From Uliginosibacterium gangwonense (GTDB taxonomy: Bacteria > Pseudomonadota > Gammaproteobacteria > Burkholderiales > Rhodocyclaceae): a stretch of DNA of 64,000 nt. Below, piece by piece: positions 49,745 to 59,500 of this stretch. Every line of letters starts with the position of its first letter. Position 1 is the stretch's first letter. The notes under the pieces are model-generated. The model was given only the letters and a program-made list of their open reading frames with translations, was not told where the DNA came from and did no database searches. The position numbers were made by a program, and so were the translations under genes. The stretch spans positions 1 to 64,000 of the forward strand of contig SBBQ01000049.1 in assembly GCA_005239635.1 (NCBI GenBank). The letters are read 5' to 3'.

Positions 49745-50884
49745 ATGCTGCGTATCGATCACCAGTTTGATGCAGGTTCGATTGAAATCGTTTTATTGGC
49801 AAATGCTGCCAACATTCGACTCAAGTTACGTCCAGATATGGGCGTACAAGGTGCGGCCGAATTTTCTCAGTGGTTTTACTTCTGCCTACAAGGCGCGGCC
49901 TCGCAATCGTGCCAGCTCACCATCGAAAACGCTTCGACATCAGCCTACCCCGCCGGTTGGGAGGGCTACCACGCGGTGGCCTCATATGACCGACAGTCGT
50001 GGTTCCGACTCACTGACACCCAATATGTGAATGGTAATCTGGTCGTCCGAGTAACGCCCGAATCAGACGCGCTATACATCGCCTATTTCCAACCGTACTC
50101 GTGGGAACGTCATCTGGATTTAGTGGCGCGTATGGATGCTCACCCACTTGTTGAAATGACGATCTTGGGTGCAACCGTTGATGGGCGAAGCATGCATTTG
50201 TTACGTGTTGGCCGTGATCTGCCAGGACGACGGAAAGTCTGGGTGATTGCGCGCCAACATCCGGGCGAAACCATGGCAGAGTGGTTGATCGAAGGCTTGT
50301 TAGAACGACTCACGAATGATGCAGACCCGGTTGCACGCAATTTGCTCGACCGCGCCTGTGTGTATGTGGTGCCGAACATGAATCCGGATGGCAGCGTGCG
50401 CGGCAATCTGCGAACTAATGCGGCGGGCACAAATCTTAATCGCGAATGGATGACCCCGAGTGCGGAGCGTAGCCCTGAAGTTTTGCTAGTACGGCAGGCG
50501 ATGGAGCAGTACGGCGTCGATTTGTTTTTAGATATACATGGCGATGAAACATTGCCTTATGTATTTATCGACGGTTCAGACATGGTGCCGGGCCTGCCGG
50601 AAGCAGTGGTGAAGCAACAAGCCGCTTTCTTAGAAACATTGTGTCAGGTTAGCCCAGACTTTCAGACCGAGCAGGGTTATGCGCGTGATCGGTTTGATGA
50701 TGAATTACTCACGCTCGCATCGAAGTGGGTAGCGCATCGCTTTGGCTGTCTGTCTCTCACCTTAGAAATGCCCTTTAAAGACAATGCCAACATGCCAGAT
50801 GGTGTGTACGGGTGGAGTGCAGCACGCAGCCAGTGTTTAGGTGCGGCGTTGCTACAGCCAGTATTGGCGCATGTGAGTACGTAG
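49745..50884 (+). CDS. M14-family zinc carboxypeptidase (cytosolic CCP-like)
   Basis: The 379-residue protein has an N-terminal beta-sandwich (about 1-115), as in cytosolic carboxypeptidases, and a peptidase M14 domain. Zinc ligands are in RQHPGETMAEW (His, Glu) near residue 175 and LDIHGDE near 265. VVPNMNPDGSVRGNLRTNAAGTNLNREW is between, and the catalytic Glu is in SLTLEMPFKDN near 345. There is no signal peptide, so it acts in the cytosol. Eukaryotic relatives trim glutamates from proteins; bacterial substrates are unknown. It is only six bases after kup, so the two are likely cotranscribed. Confidence 0.9.
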   Translation: MLRIDHQFDAGSIEIVLLANAANIRLKLRPDMGVQGAAEFSQWFYFCLQGAASQSCQLTIENASTSAYPAGWEGYHAVASYDRQSWFRLTDTQYVNGNLVVRVTPESDALYIAYFQPYSWERHLDLVARMDAHPLVEMTILGATVDGRSMHLLRVGRDLPGRRKVWVIARQHPGETMAEWLIEGLLERLTNDADPVARNLLDRACVYVVPNMNPDGSVRGNLRTNAAGTNLNREWMTPSAERSPEVLLVRQAMEQYGVDLFLDIHGDETLPYVFIDGSDMVPGLPEAVVKQQAAFLETLCQVSPDFQTEQGYARDRFDDELLTLASKWVAHRFGCLSLTLEMPFKDNANMPDGVYGWSAARSQCLGAALLQPVLAHVST

Positions 50885-50903
50885 TAACGAGTGCATGCGA
50901 TCA

Positions 50904-50929
50904 CGCGATTGAGCAAGCGCTCAGTCGCG
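50904..50929. terminator. Hairpin between convergent M14 and ychJ genes
   Basis: CGCGATTGAGC and GCTCAGTCGCG form an eleven-base stem with one T-G pair and a four-base loop. A modest AT-rich tail follows on the plus strand. It probably ends transcripts from both sides. Confidence 0.6.
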
Positions 50930-50945
50930 TAAATTTCTGAGCAGA

Positions 50946-51389
50946 TCAAGCCTCGTGCTGGGTGCCTTTAACATAAAACCAGCGCCCATCTTTTCGCGTA
51001 AAGCAGCTTGTTTCATGCATGCGGTAGGCTTTGCCGCCCACTTTGTAGCGAGCGACAAATTCCACGATCGCCTCATTTGGGGTTTGCGGACTGCATTCGT
51101 GCCGACGTACCGTCAAACCAATCCAGTGCAATCGTTCATCAGAGTTACTGTTTTCCAAGTCGTTTGGACAACTTTCTGGCCACCACGTTTGGCGCACATA
51201 ATCAAACCTTAGTAACACATAGGCCGAATAGCGCGAGCGCATGAGTTGCTCAGCTGTTTCTGGTATTGCCCGACCCTCCAAAAATGGCCCGCAGCACTGA
51301 GATTGTGTTAAGGCTCTACCTTGCTTGCTAGTCTGGCCGCAGGGGCAGGGCTGGTCCGGGCTCGAAGTACTCTTGTTCGATTTGCTCAT
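50946..51389 (-). CDS. ychJ: YchJ family protein with SEC-C motif
   Basis: The 147-residue protein has an N-terminal CPCG motif with a second Cys pair (QCCGPFLEG), and the NTF2-like YchJ core (AEQLMRSRYSAYVLLRFDYVRQTWWPES). Near the end a VEFVARYKVGGKAYRMHETS segment is typical. The Cys cluster binds zinc in related SEC-C proteins. Function is unknown. Its start overlaps the end of the PIN gene by four bases, so the pair is translationally coupled. Confidence 0.92.
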   Translation of the reverse strand: MSKSNKSTSSPDQPCPCGQTSKQGRALTQSQCCGPFLEGRAIPETAEQLMRSRYSAYVLLRFDYVRQTWWPESCPNDLENSNSDERLHWIGLTVRRHECSPQTPNEAIVEFVARYKVGGKAYRMHETSCFTRKDGRWFYVKGTQHEA

Positions 51390-51883
51390 GGCAATTTGGT
51401 AATCGCTACGTCTGCTGAATCTGGGGCATCCCTCGTGGCGGTTTCAGGGCTGTTGGTGAGCCATTCAATCGCGCGTTCAGGCGTCAAAATTCGGGTATGT
51501 CCAAATTTCTTGCGTCGGTCCATTCTGAGTACGGCTTTGTCGCGGGTGATGAGTAGGTCTGCGTCGACTGAAACCGCGAGCTGCAAAAACTTTTGGTCAT
51601 CTGGGTCGCTGCATCGCGGTAGCGCGGGGGTGGCGATGTCCACAACGTGGCATTGATTACGCCATTGTTCGAGAATTTCGCGAGCGCTTTCGGCAGAGAT
51701 TTTTAAGTGCGCGTAAGTGAGCACACGCGCTAGCTCATTGAGACAGTCTGGCCGTGTATAGAGCGACACCGTCTTGTTGGCAATACGTGTTGCCAAGGGT
51801 GTTAGCCGTTCATCGCGCCAGTGCAGCAATTCAAGCACAGCATTGGTGTCGAGAATGACGCGAGGAATTATTGGTGATTGCAT
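51386..51883 (-). CDS. PIN-domain protein (COG1569-type putative toxin)
   Basis: The 165-residue protein has a PIN-like nuclease fold. Acidic residues are in ILDTNAVLELL near residue 11, CLNELARVL near 47, and CSDPDDQKFLQLAVSVDADLLITRDKAVL near 92-120. Members of this family are annotated as toxins, but no small antitoxin gene is adjacent. The protein is coupled to ychJ and followed upstream by a flavoprotein gene. A housekeeping RNA-cleavage role is therefore as likely as a toxin. Confidence 0.85.
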   Translation of the reverse strand: MQSPIIPRVILDTNAVLELLHWRDERLTPLATRIANKTVSLYTRPDCLNELARVLTYAHLKISAESAREILEQWRNQCHVVDIATPALPRCSDPDDQKFLQLAVSVDADLLITRDKAVLRMDRRKKFGHTRILTPERAIEWLTNSPETATRDAPDSADVAITKLP

Positions 51884-51905
51884 GGCGATGTTTGAATTGT
51901 TTTAT

Positions 51906-53153
51906 TTAAGCGGTTTGCCCTGCGCAAAACCCTGATGACCATGCCCACTGAAAATTGTAGCCGCCTAGCCAGCCTGTGACATCCACCACTTCGCCCACAA
52001 AGAATAAGCCGGGTGTGCGCCGAGATTCGAGTGTGCGCTGATCAAGCTCGTCGGTATCCACACCGCCTAATGTGACTTCTGCTTTATCAAAGCCCAGCGT
52101 GCCGGACGGATGCAATTGCCAACGTCGAAGCCGATGTGTGAGCTGTTCAATTTCTTGATTAGACATTTCAACGAGTGGGCGTAACCAACCTTGCGCCTCA
52201 CACCAAGTCTGCGCTAATCGTTTAGGCCAATATTCAGACAACAATGTCGTGAGTGTTTGTTTGCTGCGCCGATGGCATTGCACCCATTCAACAATGTTGA
52301 GCTGCGGCAGTAAATTAATTTCGATTGTTTGCTGGCGGCCAGCCATTTGCCAATAAGACGATACTTGCAAAGCGGTGGGGCCAGATAGCCCGCGATGGGT
52401 AAAGAGTAAGGACTCTGCAAACTCAGGTGTCGATTTAGCTTTGCTGCTTTTGTTGGTGTCCATACTGCAGCGAGCGAGCACAGGTATGCTCAACCCAGAT
52501 AGCTCCGCATAAATCGACAGCCATTCTGGCGCAAAAGTAAGCGGTACAAGTGCGGGCCTTGGCTCAATAATGTGATGACCGAACTGTTTGGCAATGCGAT
52601 ACCCAAAATCTGTGGCTCCAATTTTAGGCACGGTTAGACCGCCGGTTGCGATGATGATTGATTGGCAAAGCAGACTGCCTTGTGTGGTGTTCACCACAAA
52701 GCGTGCGCCATGCGGGTTTGATTGAGCAGGGTTTGCATCGGCAGCGATTGCCTGCACCGACTCCACCGCAAGCGGCTGCGCCCACTTCACATTGCCTTCG
52801 GCGCACAGGTCTTGCAGTAGGTCGATGATGTCTTGCGCACTTCGGTCGCAGAATAACTGCCCCAGCGTTTTTTCGTGATAGGGGATATGCGCTTTTTTGA
52901 CGAGCGATACAAAGTCATGCGAGCTGAATCGAGAGAGTGCAGCACGGACAAACTTGGGATTGCTCGAGAGGTAATTTTCTGGGCGTACGTCGAGATTCGT
53001 AAAGTTGCATCGACCACCACCAGAAATGCGAATTTTCTCAGCGCGTTTGACCGAGTGGTCAATCAACAAGACGGAGCGTCCTCGCTGTCCGCCCTGCGCT
53101 GCGGCCATCATGCCGGCGGCACCGGCACCGATCACGATGATGTCGAAATACAT
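51906..53153 (-). CDS. BaiN/HI0933-type flavoprotein
   Basis: The 415-residue NAD(P)/FAD-dependent oxidoreductase begins with the FAD-binding IIVIGAGAAGMMAA. The family signature GGGRCNFTN lies near residue 48 (KIRISGGGRCNFTN), and the C-terminal EVVDVTGWLGGYNFQWAWSSG motif closes the FAD site. E. coli YhiN is the closest well-known relative. The substrate is unknown. It is transcribed towards the PIN and ychJ genes. Confidence 0.93.
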   Translation of the reverse strand: MYFDIIVIGAGAAGMMAAAQGGQRGRSVLLIDHSVKRAEKIRISGGGRCNFTNLDVRPENYLSSNPKFVRAALSRFSSHDFVSLVKKAHIPYHEKTLGQLFCDRSAQDIIDLLQDLCAEGNVKWAQPLAVESVQAIAADANPAQSNPHGARFVVNTTQGSLLCQSIIIATGGLTVPKIGATDFGYRIAKQFGHHIIEPRPALVPLTFAPEWLSIYAELSGLSIPVLARCSMDTNKSSKAKSTPEFAESLLFTHRGLSGPTALQVSSYWQMAGRQQTIEINLLPQLNIVEWVQCHRRSKQTLTTLLSEYWPKRLAQTWCEAQGWLRPLVEMSNQEIEQLTHRLRRWQLHPSGTLGFDKAEVTLGGVDTDELDQRTLESRRTPGLFFVGEVVDVTGWLGGYNFQWAWSSGFCAGQTA

Positions 53154-53323
53154 ACAGTGCTTGCTAATGTGGGCGAGATAGAAGACCCTGCATCTTACCT
53201 AGGTGCAGCGAAAAGCGTTGAGCTGATTGCAGTGATGAGCAGAATAGGGGAGGTCTCGAAAAATGGCGGATTTGTTACAATGCCTGCATTCCTGCCCATT
53301 GCCCAACTAACCGGAACGTACAT

Positions 53324-53962
53324 ATGTTTGGTCGTTTAATGCCTCAAGAAGGTCGCTTCTTCGAAATGTTTAATCAACACGCAGACCTCATTGTGGCCGG
53401 TGCGCGAGAGTTAGTTGCTTTATTGAATGAGTTGGGCACGAATGAGGATAAAGCGCGCGCACGAGCAGATGCGATTGACGCTACTGAAACGCGTGCAGAC
53501 CGTATTACGCACGACTGCATTGCGCTGCTGCATACCACCTTTATTACACCGCTCAACCGTGAAGATATCCATCAGTTGATCAATGCGATGGATGACGTGC
53601 TCGATCTGATGCAAGACGTTGCTGAATCGCTCACGCTTTACGATGTGCGAAAAGCGACACCTGAAGCGATTCAGTTAGGTGAGTTATGCTTGTCGTGTAG
53701 TGACCGTGTGCGTGACGCCGTGCTGCTGCTATCCAACATGGATAACGGGCCCGCCATTATTCGCACCTGCCAAGAAATTGATCAGTTGGAATCTGATGCT
53801 GACCGTGTCATGCGATCTGCTATGAGCCGATTGTTTCGCGAGCAGGCAGATGTGCGGGAGCTCATCAAATTACGCGCAATCTATGAATTGTTGGAGGCGA
53901 TTACTGATCGTTGCGAAGACGCCGCCAATATCATCGAAGGCATCGTGTTGGAAAATTCCTGA
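53324..53962 (+). CDS. DUF47 (PhoU-like) Pit accessory protein
   Basis: The 212-residue all-helical protein starts MFGRLMPQEGRFFEMFNQHADLI. It has the metal-binding E-TRADRITHD and AIYELLEAITDRCEDAANIIEGI motifs of the DUF47/PhoU-like family. Members sit next to Pit phosphate transporters and are thought to modulate them. The pit gene follows after 63 bases. An AT-rich motif (TTACAAT at about 53274-53280) lies 45 bases upstream and could be a -10 element. Confidence 0.93.
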   Translation: MFGRLMPQEGRFFEMFNQHADLIVAGARELVALLNELGTNEDKARARADAIDATETRADRITHDCIALLHTTFITPLNREDIHQLINAMDDVLDLMQDVAESLTLYDVRKATPEAIQLGELCLSCSDRVRDAVLLLSNMDNGPAIIRTCQEIDQLESDADRVMRSAMSRLFREQADVRELIKLRAIYELLEAITDRCEDAANIIEGIVLENS

Positions 53963-54025
53963 GCGAAGCCAAGTGCTTCGTCTCTTGGACATCCTGCGTG
54001 TTCACACATTAAATTAAAAAACACG

Positions 54026-55033
54026 ATGAGCGGAATCGAAATTAGCTTTTGGACCTTGGCGCTGCTGGTCATGTTAGCGCTGGCCTTTGACTTCATGAAT
54101 GGTTTTCATGATGCGGCAAACTCCATTGCAACAATTGTTTCAACGGGCGTACTCAAGCCGAGGACGGCTGTGTTGTGGGCAGCTTTCTTTAATGTTGTTG
54201 CTATCTTTGTATTTCAATTAAAGGTTGCTGCGACTATTGGCAAAGGTACCGTTGATATTTCGATTGTTGATCACTATGTCGTGTTTGGGGCGCTCATCGG
54301 TGCGATTTCGTGGAATCTGATTACATGGTGGTATGGGATTCCTTCGAGTTCATCTCACGCCTTGATCGGCGGCATCGTCGGTGCAGCTGTTGCCAAGGCG
54401 GGCTTTGGTGCCCTGATTAGTGCGGGTATCAGTAAAGTATTGTTGTTCATTGTGTTATCACCACTGATTGGATTCTTGATTGGTATGTTGTTGATGGTCG
54501 GCGTGTCGTGGTTGCTCTTTCGGACAGCACCGCGTCGCGTTGATCACTGGTTTAGACGTTTGCAGCTACTCTCCGCATCGTTGTATAGCTTGGGTCATGG
54601 CGGCAACGATGCGCAGAAGACCATTGGCATTATTTGGATGTTGTTGCTCGCTGCGGGTGTGACAAAGGCCGATGAGTCAGTGCCAACTTGGGTGATTGTT
54701 TCTTGTTATGCAGCGATTGGCCTGGGCACCATGTTTGGTGGGTGGCGCATTGTTAAAACCATGGGGCAGCGCCTCACTAAACTGCGCCCTGTGGGCGGTT
54801 TTTGTGCTGAAACAGCAGGCGGCTTAACCTTGCTGATGACCGGTATGCTAGGTATTCCGGTCTCCACAACACACACCATTACCGGTGCAATTGTGGGCGT
54901 GGGCTCCTCTCAAAATAAGCGCGCAGTGCATTGGGGCTTGGCGGGCACCATCGTATGGGCCTGGGTGCTGACGATTCCTGCTAGTGCGGCCATTGCCGCA
55001 TTGGCTTGGTGGGTGGGTCGCCAAATCCTTTAA
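54026..55033 (+). CDS. pit: Low-affinity inorganic phosphate transporter Pit
   Basis: The 335-residue inner-membrane transporter carries metal-phosphate with protons. The two signature repeats are present: LALAFDFMNGFHDAANSIATIVSTGVL near residue 20 and LYSLGHGGNDAQKTIGIIWML near 190. The SSSHALIGGIVG and VSTTHTITGAIVG pair is also present. About ten transmembrane segments can be seen. It is shorter than E. coli PitA, as usual for DUF47-linked members. Confidence 0.95.
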   Translation: MSGIEISFWTLALLVMLALAFDFMNGFHDAANSIATIVSTGVLKPRTAVLWAAFFNVVAIFVFQLKVAATIGKGTVDISIVDHYVVFGALIGAISWNLITWWYGIPSSSSHALIGGIVGAAVAKAGFGALISAGISKVLLFIVLSPLIGFLIGMLLMVGVSWLLFRTAPRRVDHWFRRLQLLSASLYSLGHGGNDAQKTIGIIWMLLLAAGVTKADESVPTWVIVSCYAAIGLGTMFGGWRIVKTMGQRLTKLRPVGGFCAETAGGLTLLMTGMLGIPVSTTHTITGAIVGVGSSQNKRAVHWGLAGTIVWAWVLTIPASAAIAALAWWVGRQIL

Positions 55034-55143
55034 TTCTCGCTTGTATCAATTTTAAGCCCTGTACAGATGCGTATGGGGCTTGCCTGTTTATGCTGCGCTG
55101 CGGCATTATTAACGCTCCAAAATAAAAATGTTAGGGAGCGGTC

Positions 55144-55995
55144 ATGAGCATCCAAAAAATTGGTGTGGCAGGTGCGGGTACGATGGGCAATGGTATTGCT
55201 CAGTGCTTTGCTGCGAGTGGCCACGACGTGGTCTTGTTTGATATTGCGCAGGGTTCTCTCGATCGCGCCTTAAAAACCATCGCCGGTAGTTTTGATCGGT
55301 TGATTAAAAAGGGGGCGCTAGACGAAACGTCCAAGCAAGCGGCCTTGGCTCGTATTACAACCACACTCGACCTAAACGATTTCAAAAGCTGCCAACTCGT
55401 TGTTGAAGCGGCAAGCGAAAACTTCAACATCAAATCGCAGTTGTTTAAGGATTTGGACGCGCTGATGCCGGCAGAGGCTATTCTGGCCAGCAATACCTCC
55501 TCGATTTCAATTACCAAGTTGGCCACGGTGACTCAGCGCGCTGATCGCATTATTGGTATGCACTTCTTCAACCCTGTACCCATGATGGCGCTGGTTGAAC
55601 TCATTCGAGGTTTGCATACATCTGATGCCACCTTCACAACGATCGAAGCTTTAAGTAAAGCGATTGGCAAAACCCCGGTACAAGTGCGTAACAACCCAGG
55701 GTTTGTCGTGAATCGTTTGTTGTGCCCCATGCTGAATGAAGCGATTTTCGTACTGTCTGAAGGCGTTGCCTCTGCTGCAGAAATCGACGAGTCGATGAAA
55801 TTGGGCTTGAATCATCCCATCGGCCCATTAGCATTGTGTGATTTGATTGGGCTCGATGTCGTGTTAGCGATTATGCAGGTGCTGTATGAAGGCTTTAAGG
55901 ACAGCAAATATCGTCCAGCGCCCTTGTTGATTGAAATGGTTGAAGCGGGCTTGTTGGGGCGTAAGTCAGGCAGAGGCTTTTTTGACTACGCCTGA
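55144..55995 (+). CDS. 3-hydroxybutyryl-CoA dehydrogenase
   Basis: The 283-residue NAD(P)-dependent enzyme oxidises or forms 3-hydroxyacyl-CoA in short-chain fatty-acid or butyrate/PHB metabolism. IGVAGAGTMGNGIAQCFAASGHDVVLFD is the Rossmann loop. IIGMHFFNPVPMMALVELIRG carries the catalytic His, and the C-terminal NHPIGPLALCDLIGLD is typical. GGAGCG precedes the ATG. The reading direction in the cell cannot be told. It overlaps the YkgJ gene by about 14 bases. Confidence 0.94.
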   Translation: MSIQKIGVAGAGTMGNGIAQCFAASGHDVVLFDIAQGSLDRALKTIAGSFDRLIKKGALDETSKQAALARITTTLDLNDFKSCQLVVEAASENFNIKSQLFKDLDALMPAEAILASNTSSISITKLATVTQRADRIIGMHFFNPVPMMALVELIRGLHTSDATFTTIEALSKAIGKTPVQVRNNPGFVVNRLLCPMLNEAIFVLSEGVASAAEIDESMKLGLNHPIGPLALCDLIGLDVVLAIMQVLYEGFKDSKYRPAPLLIEMVEAGLLGRKSGRGFFDYA

Positions 55996-56395
55996 TTCCA
56001 TCGCGTCACCCGCAATCGAGCATCCTTGTCTCAGTTGCGGGGCCTGCTGCGCCATGTGGCGGGTTGATTTTAACGAGGCGGATTTGGCACCTGATGTTTT
56101 GGCCCCAGAACCGGGTGCCAACAAGTATCAGGGCGAAAAATCCGGCAATCCATGGGTTAACCCAAAAGATATAGGCGTGCCTCGGAAATATGCCGTCCAT
56201 GTCATTCATCGTACATGGCGAATGAAGGGTTCGGATGACCCAAGTCCGCGCTGCTCGGCATTGCAGGGCGAGATTGGCAAAAACGCCCGATGTAAAATTT
56301 ATCCTTTACGTCCAGGGCCTTGCCATGAATTGGAAGTGGCCTCAGATGCTTGTAATCGTGCTCGACGACGTCATGGCCTAACTACAATTGGATGA
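55982..56395 (+). CDS. YkgJ-family Cys-cluster protein
   Basis: The protein has the CxxCxxCC pattern (PCLSCGACCAMWRVDF) that opens YkgJ/UPF0153 zinc- or iron-binding clusters. Later cysteines CSALQGEIGKNARCKIYPLRPGPC complete the set. I propose a TTG start at 55982 (137 residues), preceded by AGAGG. The open frame begins with an ATG at 55931 but that would overlap the dehydrogenase gene by 65 bases. The function is unknown; some relatives appear near flagellar or metal genes. Confidence 0.85.
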   Translation: MTTPDSIASPAIEHPCLSCGACCAMWRVDFNEADLAPDVLAPEPGANKYQGEKSGNPWVNPKDIGVPRKYAVHVIHRTWRMKGSDDPSPRCSALQGEIGKNARCKIYPLRPGPCHELEVASDACNRARRRHGLTTIG

Positions 56396-56508
56396 AAAGC
56401 ATGGGCTCAAATCATGATCTATGCGATTTGGGTTTGTGTACGTATATTTAGACAAAAGTCCTGTGATTGTTCATGAGGGGTTAAGAAAGGATTAATTCTG
56501 CCGAGGTA

Positions 56509-59500
56509 ATGTTATCCCTCGGCAAGGTCATTCACGCAGCGATTTGGCTGTGTTGTAGCGTTTTCTTGGTGAGTATGCTGCGGGAGAATCGGTCTAAAAG
56601 AACGACCAAAACCCCTACGAGCAGCATGACAAAACAAGCGACTACTCTCGAACAAACTGTTCCCCTAACTGCTGCCAATGTGCCGGTTGGTGTGTTAAAC
56701 CTTGAGCAACAGTTGCATCAATGCAGCACCATGCTTGAGTGTGTTCAGTTAGGAATATGCCTCACCTCGCATCGTAAAATCACCCGCTGTAATGATGCAT
56801 TCTCCCGTCTATTCGGTTGGTCGGTGGCAGAACTTACCGGCAAACCTTGCGCCTCGCTGTTTCCTTCATATGAGGCCAGCGCATCCTTTATGCGCACCGC
56901 GACCGGGCGCCTACGATTGGGCGAAACGGTCGACGCTGAAGTCATTCTCATGGGCCGCGATGGCATTTTGTTTGTGGCCAAATTGCGCGTAAAGGCGGTC
57001 AATTACAACGATATCAATAGTGGCTTGGTGTGGGTAATTGAAGACGTGACCGAACGTCTGCACCGCGAGCATGCGCTGCAAACCATGATTGCAGAACACG
57101 CAGCCATTTTTGATAACGCCATGGTGGGCATAGCAGTCACGGATGAGCGTGGTGTGATTCGTCGCTGTAACCAACGCATGGAATCACTCTTCGGTTATCC
57201 CGCGCGCGAGCTGATTGGCTTTAGCGCGCGACGCTTCCATCCACATGAAGAAGAATGGCAAGCCGATCTTAAGCATTGGCAAACAGCGGAGTCTCGACAA
57301 TCTGTTTGCCATTTCGAGCGCAGATTCGTTAGACGCGATGGTTCGCTGTTTGATTGCAGTGTGTCCGGACGCAGTTACGAAGATGCGGACAATGCGGTGC
57401 TCTGGGTATGGATCTACGAAGACCAAACAGAAGCTCGCCAAGCACAACAAGCCTTAGAGCAAAGCAAATCAGAGCTCGAGCGGCGTGTTGTTGAACGTAC
57501 TGCCGCCATTAAGGAAGCGAACTTTGCCTTGAAAGAGCAGCTGCATTTTCAAATGCAGTTGATTGAGGCGATTCCGACCCCGGTGTTTTTTAAAGATGCC
57601 GAACTGCGCTACCAAGGGTGCAACAGCAAATTTGCCAATCTAATGGATTGGCGTTTGCATGAAGTGCAGGGTAAGACCACGTTTGATTTGCCGAGCGGTG
57701 AAGTGACTAAACGCGCTGATGTAACAGACGCGATTCTGTTACGTGACGGCGGTGTGAGCCAGTATGAAATTCGCCTGCCGGATGAGCGCGGTGCTATGCA
57801 TGACTATGTGGTTGCTAAGGCGAGCTTCTCCACAACCGATGGTCTGCTGGGTGGCATCGTTGGCACCATGCTGGATGTCACCGATCATCGTCGCCTCGAG
57901 CAACAACTCAGACAAGCATCCGTCGCATTTGAACATGCGGCTGAAGGCATGGTGGTGACGGATCGCGATGGCAACATCGTCGCGGTCAATCAAGCTTTCT
58001 GCGCGGTTTCGCATTACGAACGCGAACAAGTGATCGGCCGACAGGTTAGCGAATTTATCCAAGATCCTCACGGCGCTGAACTCTCTGGTTTGTGGAAGCA
58101 ACTCGACTCGGCGGGTCGTTGGGAAGGTGAAATGATTGGCAAACGCCAAGACCACAGCCAGTTTTCAATGTGGCTGACCTTCGGTGTCGTGCGCGATAGC
58201 CAAGAGATGGTGACGCACCACGTGGGCGTGTTCTCAGACCTTACCGCTTTAAAGCAATCGCAAGAAAAGCTCGACCATCAGGCGCACCACGATGCGCTGA
58301 CCGGATTGCCTAATCGCTTACTCATGGGCGATCGTCTTCAACATGCGATGGACCGCGCCAAGCGCTATGGTTCGCAACTCGCCTTGATGTTCATCGACCT
58401 TGACCGCTTTAAGTACATTAACGATACCCAAGGCCACCCGGTGGGCGATGCAGTGCTGCGTGAAGTCGCAAAGCGCCTATGCTCAGACCTGCGTGACAGC
58501 GACACCGTAGCGCGCTTAGGGGGTGACGAATTTGTCGTGCTGCTCGAAGATATTGAGCAAGACAATGTGGTGTCACGCGTTGGCGATAAAATTTTGCGTG
58601 AATTGGCCTTGCCCATTGCGGTGAACGGCCAAGAGTTCTTTATTAGCGCCAGTATTGGTGTTGCAATGTATCCGCAAGATGGCGATGACGTCGCTACGCT
58701 GATTCGTAACGCAGACTCGGCCATGTATCGCGCGAAAGAGCGCGGGCGTAACAACATGGTGGGCTACGATGAAGGCATGACACGTGCGGCTGCAGAGCGC
58801 TTTGCGCTTGAGCGCGACCTGCGTCGTGCCATTGAACGAGACGAGTTGGTGCTGCTTTACCAACCGCAGTATTCAATGATGTGTAGTGAGGTTGTGGGCG
58901 TTGAAGCGCTGCTACGTTGGCATCATCCTGAACACGGCGCGGTGCCACCTTCTGTGTTTATCCCGATCGCAGAAGAAACCGGTTACATCGTCAAGATTGG
59001 TGAGTGGATTCTGAATCGCGCCTGCACTGATATGAACCATTGGTTATCGGTTGGTCTTGAGGTGCCGCTGGTTTCCATCAACATTGCTGCTGCGCAGGTT
59101 TCGCGCGGCAACTTGGTGGAGAGTGTGTCGGATGTGTTGACGCGCCACCAATTGCCCGCCAGCCGGTTAGAGCTGGAGATCACCGAGAGCTTCATTCTGA
59201 ATCAAGCTGAAGAAGGTATTCGGGTGCTGAATAACTTGCGCTCCTTAGGCGTCAATTTGGCGATTGATGATTTTGGTTCGGGCTATTCATCACTGTCTTA
59301 CCTTAAGCGTTTGCCAATCGCTAAGCTCAAAATTGATCAGAGTTTTATTTGCGACTTGCCCAACAACCCGGATGATGGCGCGATTGCACGTGCCGTGGTG
59401 GCGCTGGGGCACAGCTTAGGTTTGCAGGTCGTTGCTGAAGGTGTCGAAAACCAAGATCAGTTCCAGTTTTTGCGCCGCGCTGGTTGTGACCAAATTCAAG

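Noticed and set aside
51386-51883. Classic toxin-antitoxin module
   Set aside because: A PIN protein is present but no antitoxin-like small gene flanks it; the overlap is with ychJ.
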